64,000 bases of DNA from Ephydatia muelleri. Taxonomy: Eukaryota > Porifera > Demospongiae > Spongillida > Spongillidae. The stretch's first letter is position 1; each line of letters opens with the position of its first letter. The notes beneath the pieces are model-generated. The model did not search any database. It saw nothing but the letters and a program-made list of their open reading frames with translations, and had not been told where the DNA came from. The DNA lies in contig JABACO010000001.1 in the NCBI GenBank assembly GCA_013339895.1, positions 19,902,367 to 19,966,366 on the forward strand. Reading direction: 5' to 3'. A program made the position numbers and the translations under genes. Of the stretch, positions 47,580 to 58,833 are shown one piece after another.

Positions 47580-50500
47580 ATAATAATAATAATGGCTGCC
47601 TGTACTGGGGGGTTAGAACGCTCTTCGTCAGGACCTGCCAAGAACAAGAAAAGGTGCTGTTCATGCAATGGAGTCAATGCCAGGTGTAAGTCATGTGTAT
47701 GTGTGAAGTCGAAACGTGCGTGTTCTTGCTGCCTTCCGATGAAGCACAATCGCTGTGCAAACAGGTCCTTAACTTTAGCGGAATCGCCATTAGAAAATTC
47801 ACACGCCGCGCTCTTGGCATTGACGACAACGCTACTTTGCATGACGTGCCGACGTCTGAGGTTTCTTCTCATGAATTAAGTGCAGAGGATCCCCGTGAAT
47901 TTGAATTTGCGGCAGCGGTTATCAATGAATGTAATAATGCAGCTGTCTCTGCCTGTAGTTCGGTCCTTTTAGCAACGGATTCTACATCGCATCAGCGATC
48001 GCTTGTTTCACAGTCAGAAGGATTACAAGTAAATAATGCCTGCTGCAGTGTAGGTAGTATGGGTAGCAGGAAACAGTGTGCAGTGCATGGATGCCCAGAA
48101 CTTATTGCCCCCACTATGTGGAGACATCACATGTCGTTACATGCTAAGGGCTTGCTCCCTGGTAGCGTTCCATGGAACGCTACCAGGGAGCAAGCCCTTA
48201 GCATGTAACGACATGTGATGTCTCCCACATAGTGGGGGCAATAAGTTCTGGGCATCCATGCATGGCCTTTTTCAGTGCTTAGACTGCAACAATCTTGTAG
48301 CAGAATCACACCGTTCCTCCCATCAGGTAAAGTGTACTCACATTGTTCATGTTGACCCAGAGTCGCCTAGTAGTATGCCTTGTAATGCAGATTCTGAAAG
48401 CTCCTTTTCTCTCGAGTCTCTTCCTACTTTTGAAGATATGTGCAAGTTGCCGTGCCCTACAATACATCATGTGCCATCCAAAGCCAGGCCAGCACTAGCT
48501 CGGGCTCTATCCACATGCTTACGTTCAATCCTCCATGAGAATACTGAGGATTCTTGGAAGAAGCTTTTTATGCTCCCAAAGTGCCTGGTTTCTGCCCCAA
48601 AACGCAGAGGACGTCATCACAAGCCCTGTTCCATTGAGCGCCTATGTGATCAGTGGTTAAAAGGTGAGTACCATCTTCTTTGGCAGCGAGCTGCAAGCCA
48701 GACCAATGGTAAGTTTCGTCAGAGCCAGCAAGAAAATAACGAGAGAAAGGTTTAAAAATTCAGTTGCTTTAGCCCGAGAAGGACTCCTAGGAAAAGCTTG
48801 CCAGGCCTTGACCTCTGCAGGAATAGCACCAAACAACAATGAAACATGGGAGCTAATTCAATCCAAACACCCAAAAGGACCTCCCCCCATTCCACCAGCT
48901 CCGAGCACTCCACCAATTCCAATTCTCAGCAAAGATTTCAATATCGCTATGGTACTGAGGTCTTTTCCGAAGTCAACAGCATGTGGACCATCAGGCCTTC
49001 GTATACAACACCTCTTAGATACCGCTGAAGTGCCTCTACAATTTCCCATTTCATCTTCTCTAAGAGACATTGTGAATTTGCTTGCCTCTGGAAAGGTTCC
49101 AGTTTCAGTGTCACGACATCTAGCCGGAGGTAGTCTCACTGCTCTGGTGAAAGGCCAGACATTCGCCCCATTGCAGTGGGGGAAGCCTTACGTCGCCTAA
49201 CAGGTAAGTGTCTATGTGCAGTGCTAAAGTCCAAGGCTAGCGAATTCTTTGCCCCATTTCAACTTGGAGTAGCCTGTCCTGCGGGAGCAGAAAAAGTGAT
49301 TCATGGTCTCAGGCATTGCATTGAAGAACACTGGGAAGAAGAGGACTTCGTTGTGCTCAAGATCGATATGTGCAACGCTTTCAACCTTGTTTCACGTCAA
49401 GCTCTGTTAGATGAATGTGCCTTTCACTTCCCAGACCTTCTTCCATGGGCATCCTGGTGCTACGGGCAGCAACCATTATTGCAGCACCCCTTGGGAACTG
49501 TAACATCAGAGGTAGGTGTTCAACAGGGTGACCCTCTAGGTCCCATGTTCTTCAGTCTTGTGCTGCACAAGCTTGTGAGTGCCATTGCTACGGATGAAGA
49601 CACGGCAAAGTTGCTTTTCCATGCCTGGTACCTCGATGACGGTACGGTTGCAGGTTCAAAGCAATCAGTTTTACATGCACTCGCTATAATCCAAGAACTA
49701 GGCCCTCCATTAGGACTGGTGATTAATCCATCTAAATGTGAGTTATACAGCCAGAATGACATGAGCGTTTTTTCATCTCAGATGAAGCAATCCAACATGC
49801 CTCATCTTGAGATACTGGGATCTCCTATTGGTGACACAATTTTTTTGTGCTAACGTTGTGTCTCAAAAATGTGCACAGGCCTCTCAATTGCTTTCTCAGA
49901 TTGAGGAGGTTGGCTCTGTTGACCCCCAAGTTGCTCTACTTTTGCTACGGATGTGTGGTGCATTTTGTAAAATGGTGCACTTGGCAAGATCCACACCCCC
50001 TTCTCTTGTTGCTGAAGGATTCAGGTATTTTGATAACGACGTTCGTCATTGCTTTGCTTCATGCACAGGAGTGGACACCAGTGATGATGCTTGGGAGCAG
50101 GCACAACTCAGCTTAAGTAGGGGTGGATTAGGGTTTCGTCATCTTACAAAGCATTCACCAGCCTGTTATATTGCTTCTGTGTGCATGTCAGGGTTGTTCT
50201 CGGCTCCTCAGCAGCATCTCTTGCAGTCCATTGATGACTTTAACCATTGCATTCCACCTAGCAAGGCTATTTCTTTTGAATCTTTGACGAACACCCCAAG
50301 CAGCCAGAAAGCACTTTCGGGAGAGCTCGAAGATGAACTGTTTAGGCAGTTATTGTCTAAGTCATCAGTTCCAGATAGAGCATGCTTGCTTTCTGTGTCA
50401 TCCCCACACGCCTCAGCCTGGCTTTCCGTGGTTCCTTCTCCAGGGCTTAATTTACATCTGGAGCCTGCTGAATTTCAAGCGGCCATACAATGGTGGCTTG

Positions 50501-51270
50501 GAATTGGGGTTGCCCACGGTTCATTGTGTCCACATTGCCCTCATTCACTGGATCCATTAGGCCACCATGCTTTAACGTGCAAGCATGGTGGGGATGTAGT
50601 TAACAGACACAACAGGCTTCGGGATGTTTTTGCAGAGTCCTGTAGACGAGCCTGCATCGGTGTTCAGGTGGAGGCAGGGAGCGGGCTAGGACGAGATGAG
50701 CACCACACACGGCCAGCTGATGTCCTGGCCACCAACTGGATGCTAGGGAAGCCTGCTGCCTTTGATTTTGCTGTCACATCTCCGCTTAATTCAAGTACCT
50801 TACATGAAGCGAGTGTGACAGCAGGGTCAGCAGCCCATGCTACAGAAGCGAGAAAACATCAGGCGAATGATGTGAAATGTGCAGAACTGGGGTGGGTCTC
50901 CATTCCAGTAGTGGTAGAGACGTACGGGTGCTGGGGTACGGAGGCTAAATGGGCATTGTCACAGCTGGCCTCTCGACTAGCTATGAGGCTCAATAGCCCA
51001 AAGTCAACAACAGCATCCCTCTATGGACGACTAAGCATAACCCTTGTCCGAGCCAATGTCAGGGCACTGTTGTCCAGAGCCATTTCTCTGGATGGTTTTT
51101 AAAGTGGAACAAAACATGTAGACTTAGTTAGTGGTGTTCTGATGTGCTATAATGTCATGTGTATGTATTAATAATAATAATAATATTGTACATGTATTTA
51201 TTCCATTTGTGTATTCACTTGTATCTTGTATTTTGCTTGATAATAATAATAATTACAATTAAAATAATAA
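47580..51270 (+). mobile_element. Non-LTR retrotransposon with zinc fingers, RT and restriction-like endonuclease
   Basis: The 5' part has a Cys-rich head (CCSCNGVNARCKSCVCVKS) and C2H2-like fingers (CAVHGCPELIAPTMWRHHMS; CLDCNNLVAESHRSSHQVKC). The RT follows: GPSGLRIQHLLD, VLKIDMCNAFNLVSRQALL (A), GVQQGDPLGPMFF (B), WYLDDGTVAG (C) and LVINPSKCELY (D). The C-terminus has CPHCPHSLDPLGHHALTCKH, a CCHC-type finger, then RPADV and AFDFAVTS, the PD-(D/E)xK-like restriction-type endonuclease core. This order is that of the R2/HERO-like group rather than APE-type LINEs. About five frame changes and an 88-bp inverted duplication break it. The long last open frame (49807-51102) is clean, so decay is moderate. 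TAA-rich tracts border both ends. Confidence 0.85.
48085..48261. repeat. Near-perfect 88/89-bp inverted duplication inside the LINE
   Basis: The arms 48085-48172 and 48173-48261 mirror each other around CCATGG with one extra base in the right arm. The left arm is normal LINE coding sequence (finger region); the right arm is its reverse complement, replacing part of the frame before the second finger at 48261. Confidence 0.9.
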
Positions 51271-51279
51271 AAAAAGGAA

Positions 51280-52300
51280 AGAGTAATTAATTTTATTTTG
51301 ATGCTGATTCTGCTGCTTACAAGATGAAAGCGAAAACAATGCTTTATGTTTGCTTACAAAAAAATAAAAATACTATTGTACCATGTTGAAAATATGAGTC
51401 TTTCATTGTACAGCCATCTCCGTAATTTCTGGACTGACATACTTTTGAGGGAGGGTAGACCAGCAGCTCCTTTAATGATACCGCGGTATAGAAGTACTAT
51501 TATGATGGGCACGCTATATCTTGAATCGTATAATAAAAACTATTTGCTCTCAATCAAGTGAAGTAAACATGCCAACAGTTTGCATGCATTGCGTGGATTT
51601 CAATATATATATCATTATGCATATTAAAGAACTGTTATTCCCCAGTTGCTGAATTATTTGCAAAAGAAATGCAAGGCCGAAAGATTGATGGAGTTTAGAC
51701 ACGGCCGAAAGTACACTTCGTAGCGGGGATCGCAAGATCAAAACATAACTCTATGTCCATGGTAAATAATCTGCTTCTAAGATGACCAACCTTTTTTTTA
51801 AAGTAGCTATATTATTAGACCTGCTTGTACAGTACGTAGTGCAGAATAACATATTGCAATGAGGTGCTTGCCCCATCTGTCACCACTCAAATGGCTTTTT
51901 TTTACTGAATTAAGCTTGTTTGTTATTTTATTTATGTATTGTTGGTATATTTTTCATAATGAAGCTCATCAAGCTATTAGTCACATGTAGCTCTAAAATT
52001 TCCTATACAGAGACTCATTGACCTCTCTACATGTATGCAGTCAGGCTAACATGTATTGTTTTTGGTTGATGTACCACATGCCAGAGCTCTTATATCTCGT
52101 ACTATTGGTAGGGGGATTTGACTGGTATGATTAAACTGATAGTATTGGTAAGGTGTCTGTTCATTTAATTGTAATGTTCTGTTCTTAAGATAAATCTGAT
52201 GCATCCTGGCCCTTTCTGCATGGTGGTTATGAAAAACGCTTAAAATCATCAGACCCTCCCTGACCAGTGTTCTATTGTTAAATTTAAGTGATCGATCAAT
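51280..52300. other. No gene seen
   Basis: AT-rich non-coding sequence between two LINE relics. Confidence 0.5.
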
Positions 52301-53700
52301 TCTGCCTTCACTTCCGTGAACTCCTCCTATGGGCCTAATAGCGTAACATCCAACACAACTTTTCTTGTGACATCCAATATGACTAGCAATGCGGGAGTTC
52401 AACAAGGGGGACATCTGTTTTTTGCTTCAGTTATTCAGCAGTTGCTTGAGACTACAGCTGATGCTGCTGATCAATGGAATCTTTGCTAGTTCACAACAAG
52501 CTGTACAGAGAAGGTTGCATAATCAAGGGGCAGATCCACCACTTGCCCACTTCCTCAATTCATCGAAATATGAGCTTTACATTGATAATATCACAGCAAA
52601 CTTTCCTATCAAATTTTAAGTCTCTGCTGAACCAAACTTTAAGTCGTTCATACGAATCTTTGGTGCTTAGGATCCTCCAGTGGCCCTTGTCCTCCACTTT
52701 TGTATTGGCTTCTGCAAAATGGTACACCTTGCATGCACCACACCACTATATTTGTGTTACAGCCTTAGTGTCCTATGATTCTGCTGTGAGTGAGGGACTG
52801 CACTTCTGTATACATCAGCTGGCAGACAGTTTGGCAACAAGGTCAACAGAACCTCAACTATGGAGGTCTTGGATTACGTCCTCACTGTGTTCTACTGACA
52901 CTCACTTTGCCACCTTCAGGACTCAGCTGCATAGCCCAATCAGATGCAATTTATGTTACCCTCTCCCTGCTATGAGTTCTGTCTTTTAAAATTGAAGATC
53001 AGATTATCATTTTAACAGCCCGTTTTCCAAGAAGACAAAGCTCATATCTTGTCTGTTTCTGCTCCACATGCAGCTGCATGATTGTCATTTGTCCCTTCTC
53101 CTGCTGAAGGATTGTCATTTGTCCCTTCTCCTGCTGGACAACGTCTCCTTGTCCCCTCGGAGTCTCAAGCTGCTTTACAGTGTTGGCTTGGTTTAGGGTC
53201 TAACTGTGCTCATTGCCATGATTACCAGCTTGATCCTCTGCATCACCATGCAACAACCACTGTGAGTGCAGTGGTGGAACATTTGTGCTACATCCTGCAG
53301 ACAGGATAGCTTGCCTCAGTGTAACAGATTGAAACTAGCTGGTTATACTTCAGCTTAGCAGACCCTGAGACTTGTCCAGCTAATGTCCATGCTTGCAACT
53401 CAAAATGTGGGATTCCTGCAGCTGGCCTGCTATTTTTGACTTCACAATCACATCTCTGCTAACTCTCAGTGTTACCTTGGAAGCAGGTGAGACTGCTGGG
53501 TAAGCATCCAGATCTAAGCTTATGGAGCTGAAAAAAATCAATGCTAATGCCATGTACCAAATGACAAGAACTGGGTTGTTTGTGCATAAATGCAACTGAG
53601 GCCAACAGTTCTTGTGGCAAGGAAGCACGGAAAGCCTTCCTCTGGTCGTGTGTCATGCTGCAAGCTCAGATGCTTTCGTACACTCCAACCGTTATGATTG
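52300..53700 (+). mobile_element. Fossil of a restriction-like-endonuclease LINE (RT motif B to endonuclease)
   Basis: Scattered frames match the fuller element: TSNAGVQQGGHLFFAS (compare TSEVGVQQGDPLGPMFF), LLRILQ...LASAKWYTLHA, then FVPSPAGQRLLVPSESQAAL followed by QCWLGLG and NCAHCHDYQLDPLHHHA (compare AAIQWWLGIG...HCPHSLDPLGHHA), and remnants of the endonuclease to about 53640. Many stops and shifts show greater age than the 47.6-kb element. Confidence 0.75.
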
Positions 53701-54546
53701 CCTCAATATCTCCAATGTGCGGTGGCATTGTACTCTCTGGAGACTGTGCTACATTTTCTGCATACAGCAGCTTTTTGCTTGTTATTTATATTAAATTCGG
53801 TAATAGTATGAATAACTTATTCTCATACATTCATTACAGCAATACTTACATTATAACACAAGTTCGGTTTCTATACAGATGGCTTAGGCATTCACTCGTA
53901 TTGAGCAAATGCTTAAGTTAGAAAAAATTAAGACGTATTTCATTGAAACAGCAGGTAATAAATATAATACAAGCACGCATATTAATCCTATAAGACACAG
54001 CAGCATCGAATAGCCCGTCCACACTGTGACAGAAACTCTCTGAATGAGGTAGGATTGGGCTTTTGGCTCCTCGGTTTCCTAAGTAATTCGTTTACTCAGC
54101 GGACAGCAGCTCCTTTCAAGAAGCCATGTCATGAGTCAGATTTGTACCAGAGATAATATTATCTGACTGCACACTCAACAAAAATATCAATAGAAATATA
54201 CTGGGTTAAGTTTTTTTTTAGGTTAAATAGATTATTCGTATCTAAATTATAACCAAGACTACAATGAACTGCACTCCAGGAGGGATAACACATAATTGCA
54301 TCTGGATAGACCATATTCTAATAACTCGCAAAACATAATTATAATCCTTATACGGGCTGTCGCAGTGTGCTTTAAACCGGTGAGTCCCCTAGTTTGGTTG
54401 TTAGGCCTTTTTACCGTGAAGATACGCTACTGCCATAGCCAGTGGACTATCGGTCCTGTGACCTTGTCGTAGTATGTCACCTATCCGTTCATTTATTTAA
54501 TTACCGCTGGAGCCGGGTGAAGAGGTGATCTTGTCGTAGGGTACCT

Positions 54547-54577
<31 letters not shown>

Positions 54578-56450
54578 GGAGGGGCGGGAGGGAGTTCGGG
54601 GGTTCGATATGTTGTCCAGGGGGGGTGTTCATGTTGTACAGAGGGGGGGGGGGGGGGGGGGGGGGGGGGAGGGGGCACCTACAAGACATCTCTTCAAGGA
54701 CGGTTGTGTCCCTTATTTTAACGAAACGCAGTATATATATGCCAGCTAGCGTCCTAACTGACCCTTGGTGCACTTGCTGTCTCTAAGTATATGTCCTAGC
54801 AAAATGAACCGTTCCTGGGTAGTGACCGCAGCACAGAGAAATATATCATGGTGCGATCATCTGTAGCATCACGTGCACAGAGTCGGTGTAATGGGGTGGA
54901 GAAGTTGATATAGATACAAAAAGGAGCATGTCACACACCAACTACATGTACAATAGGTAATTGTGCTGTTTGTTCCTACTGTACATGGGTCGGAATTCTC
55001 TAGTCACATTTACAGTCAATATACAATGGAGAACGAGATCTACTGCAGTGTTAGTATCACAATTGTAATAACTTGAGTAATAATTTTAAAACGGCGCTGT
55101 AGCAGTAAAGGTCAGTCTCACAATTAGTCCCAGGGCTGCCAAAAATTGGCAGACCTGAAGTCAGGATAGACTGCCCCCCTTGTGTCCTCTACACACATAA
55201 CACATACACACAACCCCTCCCCTCCCCCCCACACACACAAATGCACACACTCACACCCAAATGTAGGTATGTAGTGGGTGGATAAATTACTATTTCTGTA
55301 ATAAATAATTTAATGTCGTTTGACCACTTTATGTATGTGGGACGGTGTCCAGCATAATCCCCATGTAGTGCTTTTTCAAGTACATGTATTCCAGGACAAT
55401 AAAATGAAGACCAATATAAATGAATTGAAATGTATGGCTTGCACAATAACACTTCCTTAGTCATAGGCACATCTTGTGCTAGGGCCACAGCAACCGCTAC
55501 GGCCTATACGGCCAAAGCCAACAGGTTTTGGCCTGAGCATAAGTTATTAATTGACAGCATGTTGTGGACGTGGCTGGTATGATTCCTATTTCAGATCTAG
55601 AACCTTAATACCGCCAATCGTGGGCGATGCACCAAATCAGCTGTCGAATTCTGTCTTTCTCATGCACCAGTTCGGCCAGAAAATGATGATAAAGCGTTCG
55701 GCCTAAGTGGTTTTCAACTGGCGCTGGCTTCATAACGATAGCCTTCAAGACCGCTTCAGTACTACATAGGGTAAAGACTTACGTTCCATTATGTCTCAAA
55801 TGCGCTTGAACATTATGTTCTCCACACGCACAAAAAAAGAACAGATGCTCTATCAATTGCATCATGCTTGAACACATTTGTAAGTCTGAATGAGCCTAGG
55901 TTGAAAGTGTTTGGCAAGTTTTGAGTACATCATGCCATTCAAGACTATATAGTACTTCAAGATTCTTACATTGTAGCTAGTTGCACGTGCTATTATTATA
56001 GTTTAAATCAAAGCACAAAATCAAATCATCAGGTACAATAGCTAGCCCTATTTCAGAGGGTTTTCCATGACTTCAACATGATATAGTTGCAGAGACCCGA
56101 TGGGGAAGCTTACACCGCCCCCCATACCCCCTAGCTGCAGTGGGAGGTACCCCTCCCACACCCACTTGCACGATCTTGGCCACGCCCTCATCATTTAATA
56201 AACTATTAGCTGTACAGTTTTTTTTTGTTCTTACGGCCCTGCTGTGTGAAAATATTCACAGTAAATCGCAATTGTTCATGATTTATCGGGGTACTGGTGA
56301 TTGTCATAAGTGTTTAATATGAGACGCTACATACGGATTGCCACTGCTCTAGTAAATCTCAATTAATCGGGATTATTTCCTTACAAGATAGAGCACATAT
56401 GAATTCATCTATACTTATATGTGATCAGCACATAATTGTTCAACAGAATG
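53700..56450. other. No gene seen
   Basis: Non-coding, with poly-G tracts at 54557-54580 and 54642-54669 and a CA-rich patch near 55200. Confidence 0.5.
54555..54675. repeat. Two long poly-G tracts
   Basis: Runs of about 23 and 27 G within 120 bp, broken by single other bases. They could form quadruplexes and are also prone to base-calling length error. Confidence 0.85.
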
Positions 56451-56454
56451 ACAC

Positions 56455-57341
56455 ATGGAAGAAGAAGGCATAGAGTTAAAGGAAATAATAAGCACCCAGG
56501 AAGAAAGACCTGGTAAGTTGAGCTATAAAATAATTGTGATGATTACAACACACTATAAAAGAGTCCTGTAATTTGTTATGCATTTACACTACACACCTAA
56601 AATGAGAAAACAGCTAAGTACATGTATATCATGCTATGAAATGTTTACATGTCAGATGAAAGTATCTTATTCTTATCTTGTAACACATTAGACGTGGCTC
56701 CTCGTCTTGAAAATAGGGAGCATGCACACTAGCGCTATCTTTCTAGGATGCGTCTGATTACAACTCCATGTTTTATTTCTGCGATGCAAATTTCGATCAT
56801 TCTCATTGAGCGGCTATCTTTGGCACTCTAACCTTCGCCAAACAGATGCCTCCCACAATTTCGGATAGATGTGATACTTCTTGTATACATCACAAAATCT
56901 CATACTCATAATCTTCAGGTGAACATTCCAATGCCTGTACATCATGTCCAGTAATTTACTACATATCGATATTGATATAATTAATGTCAGGAGTGCGTTT
57001 TGTATGGAACTTCAGATTTAAATATGCTATTTTGTTATTGTGCACCAGAACTGAAATCTAACAGCACATACTACATGAATGCATATTATATTCCATAATC
57101 CCAAGAATATTTGCTGAAGGCATTTTTTCCCCATTTAAGATCTATGACCAGTAGAGAATGGCCATGTAGAAGTTTGTAGAAGGAACTAGACCTTTCAGTG
57201 CCAGAGCTAAAAATGCATGACAAACATACATACATGAATTAATCTACCTAATCTGTGATTAAAGTGCACATCATTAATCAATAGGATCACCCCTGGATAG
57301 GAATGTCCTGGAAATCGCCAACATCCAGAAAGACAAACCTG
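56455..57341 (+). CDS. Gene I (5' exons only): tandem-duplicated short exons, unrecognised
   Basis: Exon 56455-56512 (MEEEGIELKEIISTQEERPG) has a GTAAGT donor; exon 57285-57341 (GSPLDRNVLEIANIQKDKPG) follows an ATAG acceptor and has a GTAAGA donor. Both end in phase 1 with a similar L-x-E-I-x-x-x-Q-x-x-x-P-G pattern, so one arose from the other. A possible short third exon at about 58013-58031 (VSLNRII then TAA) would end the protein after some 45 residues; otherwise the gene is cut by what follows. No domain is recognisable. Confidence 0.4.
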
Positions 57342-58029
57342 GTAAGAATCCTATTGAAGTGAAACATCTGAGACTTTGAACTTGGAATATTAATTCATAG
57401 CGCATTTGCAAATAAATATAATGCAACTACTCTTCACATTTAGTGTAAAAATAATAGAGTGTTACCTGGAAACCGTATGCACGACCCACCAATTAAAATG
57501 GTATTTTTATGCGTAGATATAAGAGCTGTCCACCAATGTGACAAAATGTACTCCAGAATGTGTAAAAAGTTTACATTTTCATTATGCACTAAAATACCAA
57601 TAATTTAATTAGTGCAAAATATTCTGCTGTCACTTCACTATGCAAATACTTTCCTGCTGGCTTCACGATTAATCCATCGGCAATAATATACCCCATAAAG
57701 AGCTGATGAAGAACGCTAGTAGAGCAAAAAGGTTTGCAGATATTTGTCTATATTGATAGTGCAACTACGCTACAACTAGGTTACGTTTTGCACATTTTTA
57801 TTGTATTTGGATTCATAGAAATGAATTTAACATGAAAGGGGTCGTGGTCTACCACTAGGGAAGGGAATTCTATTGAACTTAATAGGACATACATTCTATA
57901 ATTCTCATTGCCCAATTATTTCCCCATACCTTTGATTAGCACATCCATTAACACACGCAATGTGTAAAAGTCATACAATGTGAGTGTGTATTAATCTCGT
58001 TCTCCAATTTAGTGTCCCTGAATCGTATA

Positions 58030-58260
58030 ATCTAAATTTCAAATTGAAGGTGATCTTGCAGGCTGAATGTGAAGGAAATAGGAATGAAGTACGCCAGCTA
58101 CATACATGTACATGTATATAGATGAGAAGCAAATGTAAAGCAGTGGACGAGGCAGAAAGGTTGTCTACTGAAAGAAATGAAAGATGGTGGTTGTCGTAAG
58201 AAACAGAAAAGGCTATACATGGAAGAGGTCAAAAGGTTGCCTATTACGATTTAGACAGTT
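58030..58260 (+). repeat. Dispersed repeat, inverted relative of 63665-63830
   Basis: Shares AAGGTGAT(C/A)TTGCAGGCTG, AATGTGAAG(G/A)AAATAGGAAT and GAGGTCAAA(A/C)GG with the reverse complement of 63665-63830. The two copies flank the LTR element in opposite orientation. Confidence 0.7.
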
Positions 58261-58723
58261 TAGCCTTGCTGATGGGTCACTTTGCAGAGAGAGAGTAACA
58301 TGTGCGAGTGACATGACAATCACAGGGAAAAGAGATGATACAGGATCCAGATTTTAAAGCCAGCAAAGGTTGAATCAGTCGTTCCATGCGTGATTGGGGT
58401 TTTACCATACGCATGAAAACAACTGTTGGACAACATTTGCCTCCGGATTGTCTGCAGAAAAGTGTTTGACTTTGCATGGTGCTGTGCAGAACAATGAAGG
58501 TTAAACATACTGTCTGCCTCTACTGCAATTGCCAACATGGAGGAAACTTGATATGACAACTGTGGATAAACTTGGAGCAGCGAGCGTTCCTTTAAGTGAC
58601 TACAGGTTATGAGAAAGAACATATCACAGTCTGCTTACATTAGCTAGTGGGGAACAACTAAAGCCATTCGCTGTTTTTAAGTGGAAAGATTCCCCAATAT
58701 CCAAGATGCCTACATTATGCTTT

Positions 58724-58833
58724 TGTAAGAGCAACAGTCTCACAGGTATCAGAACTGATCATATCCACAAAAATATACATTTTATATCAAGGGTGTGCGC
58801 GGGATCTTCCGCGCATGCGTTAATTATCTTACA
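58724..58833 (-). repeat. 3' LTR of the Ty3/gypsy element
   Basis: 110 bp beginning TGTAAG and ending CTTACA on the plus strand. A purine-rich tract (AGAGAGGGAATAG on the minus strand) lies just inside, as expected beside a 3' LTR. CTTT precedes it. Confidence 0.88.

Noticed and set aside
58277-58622. Minus-strand open frames beside the LTR element
   Set aside because: No similarity to known domains and no splice support.
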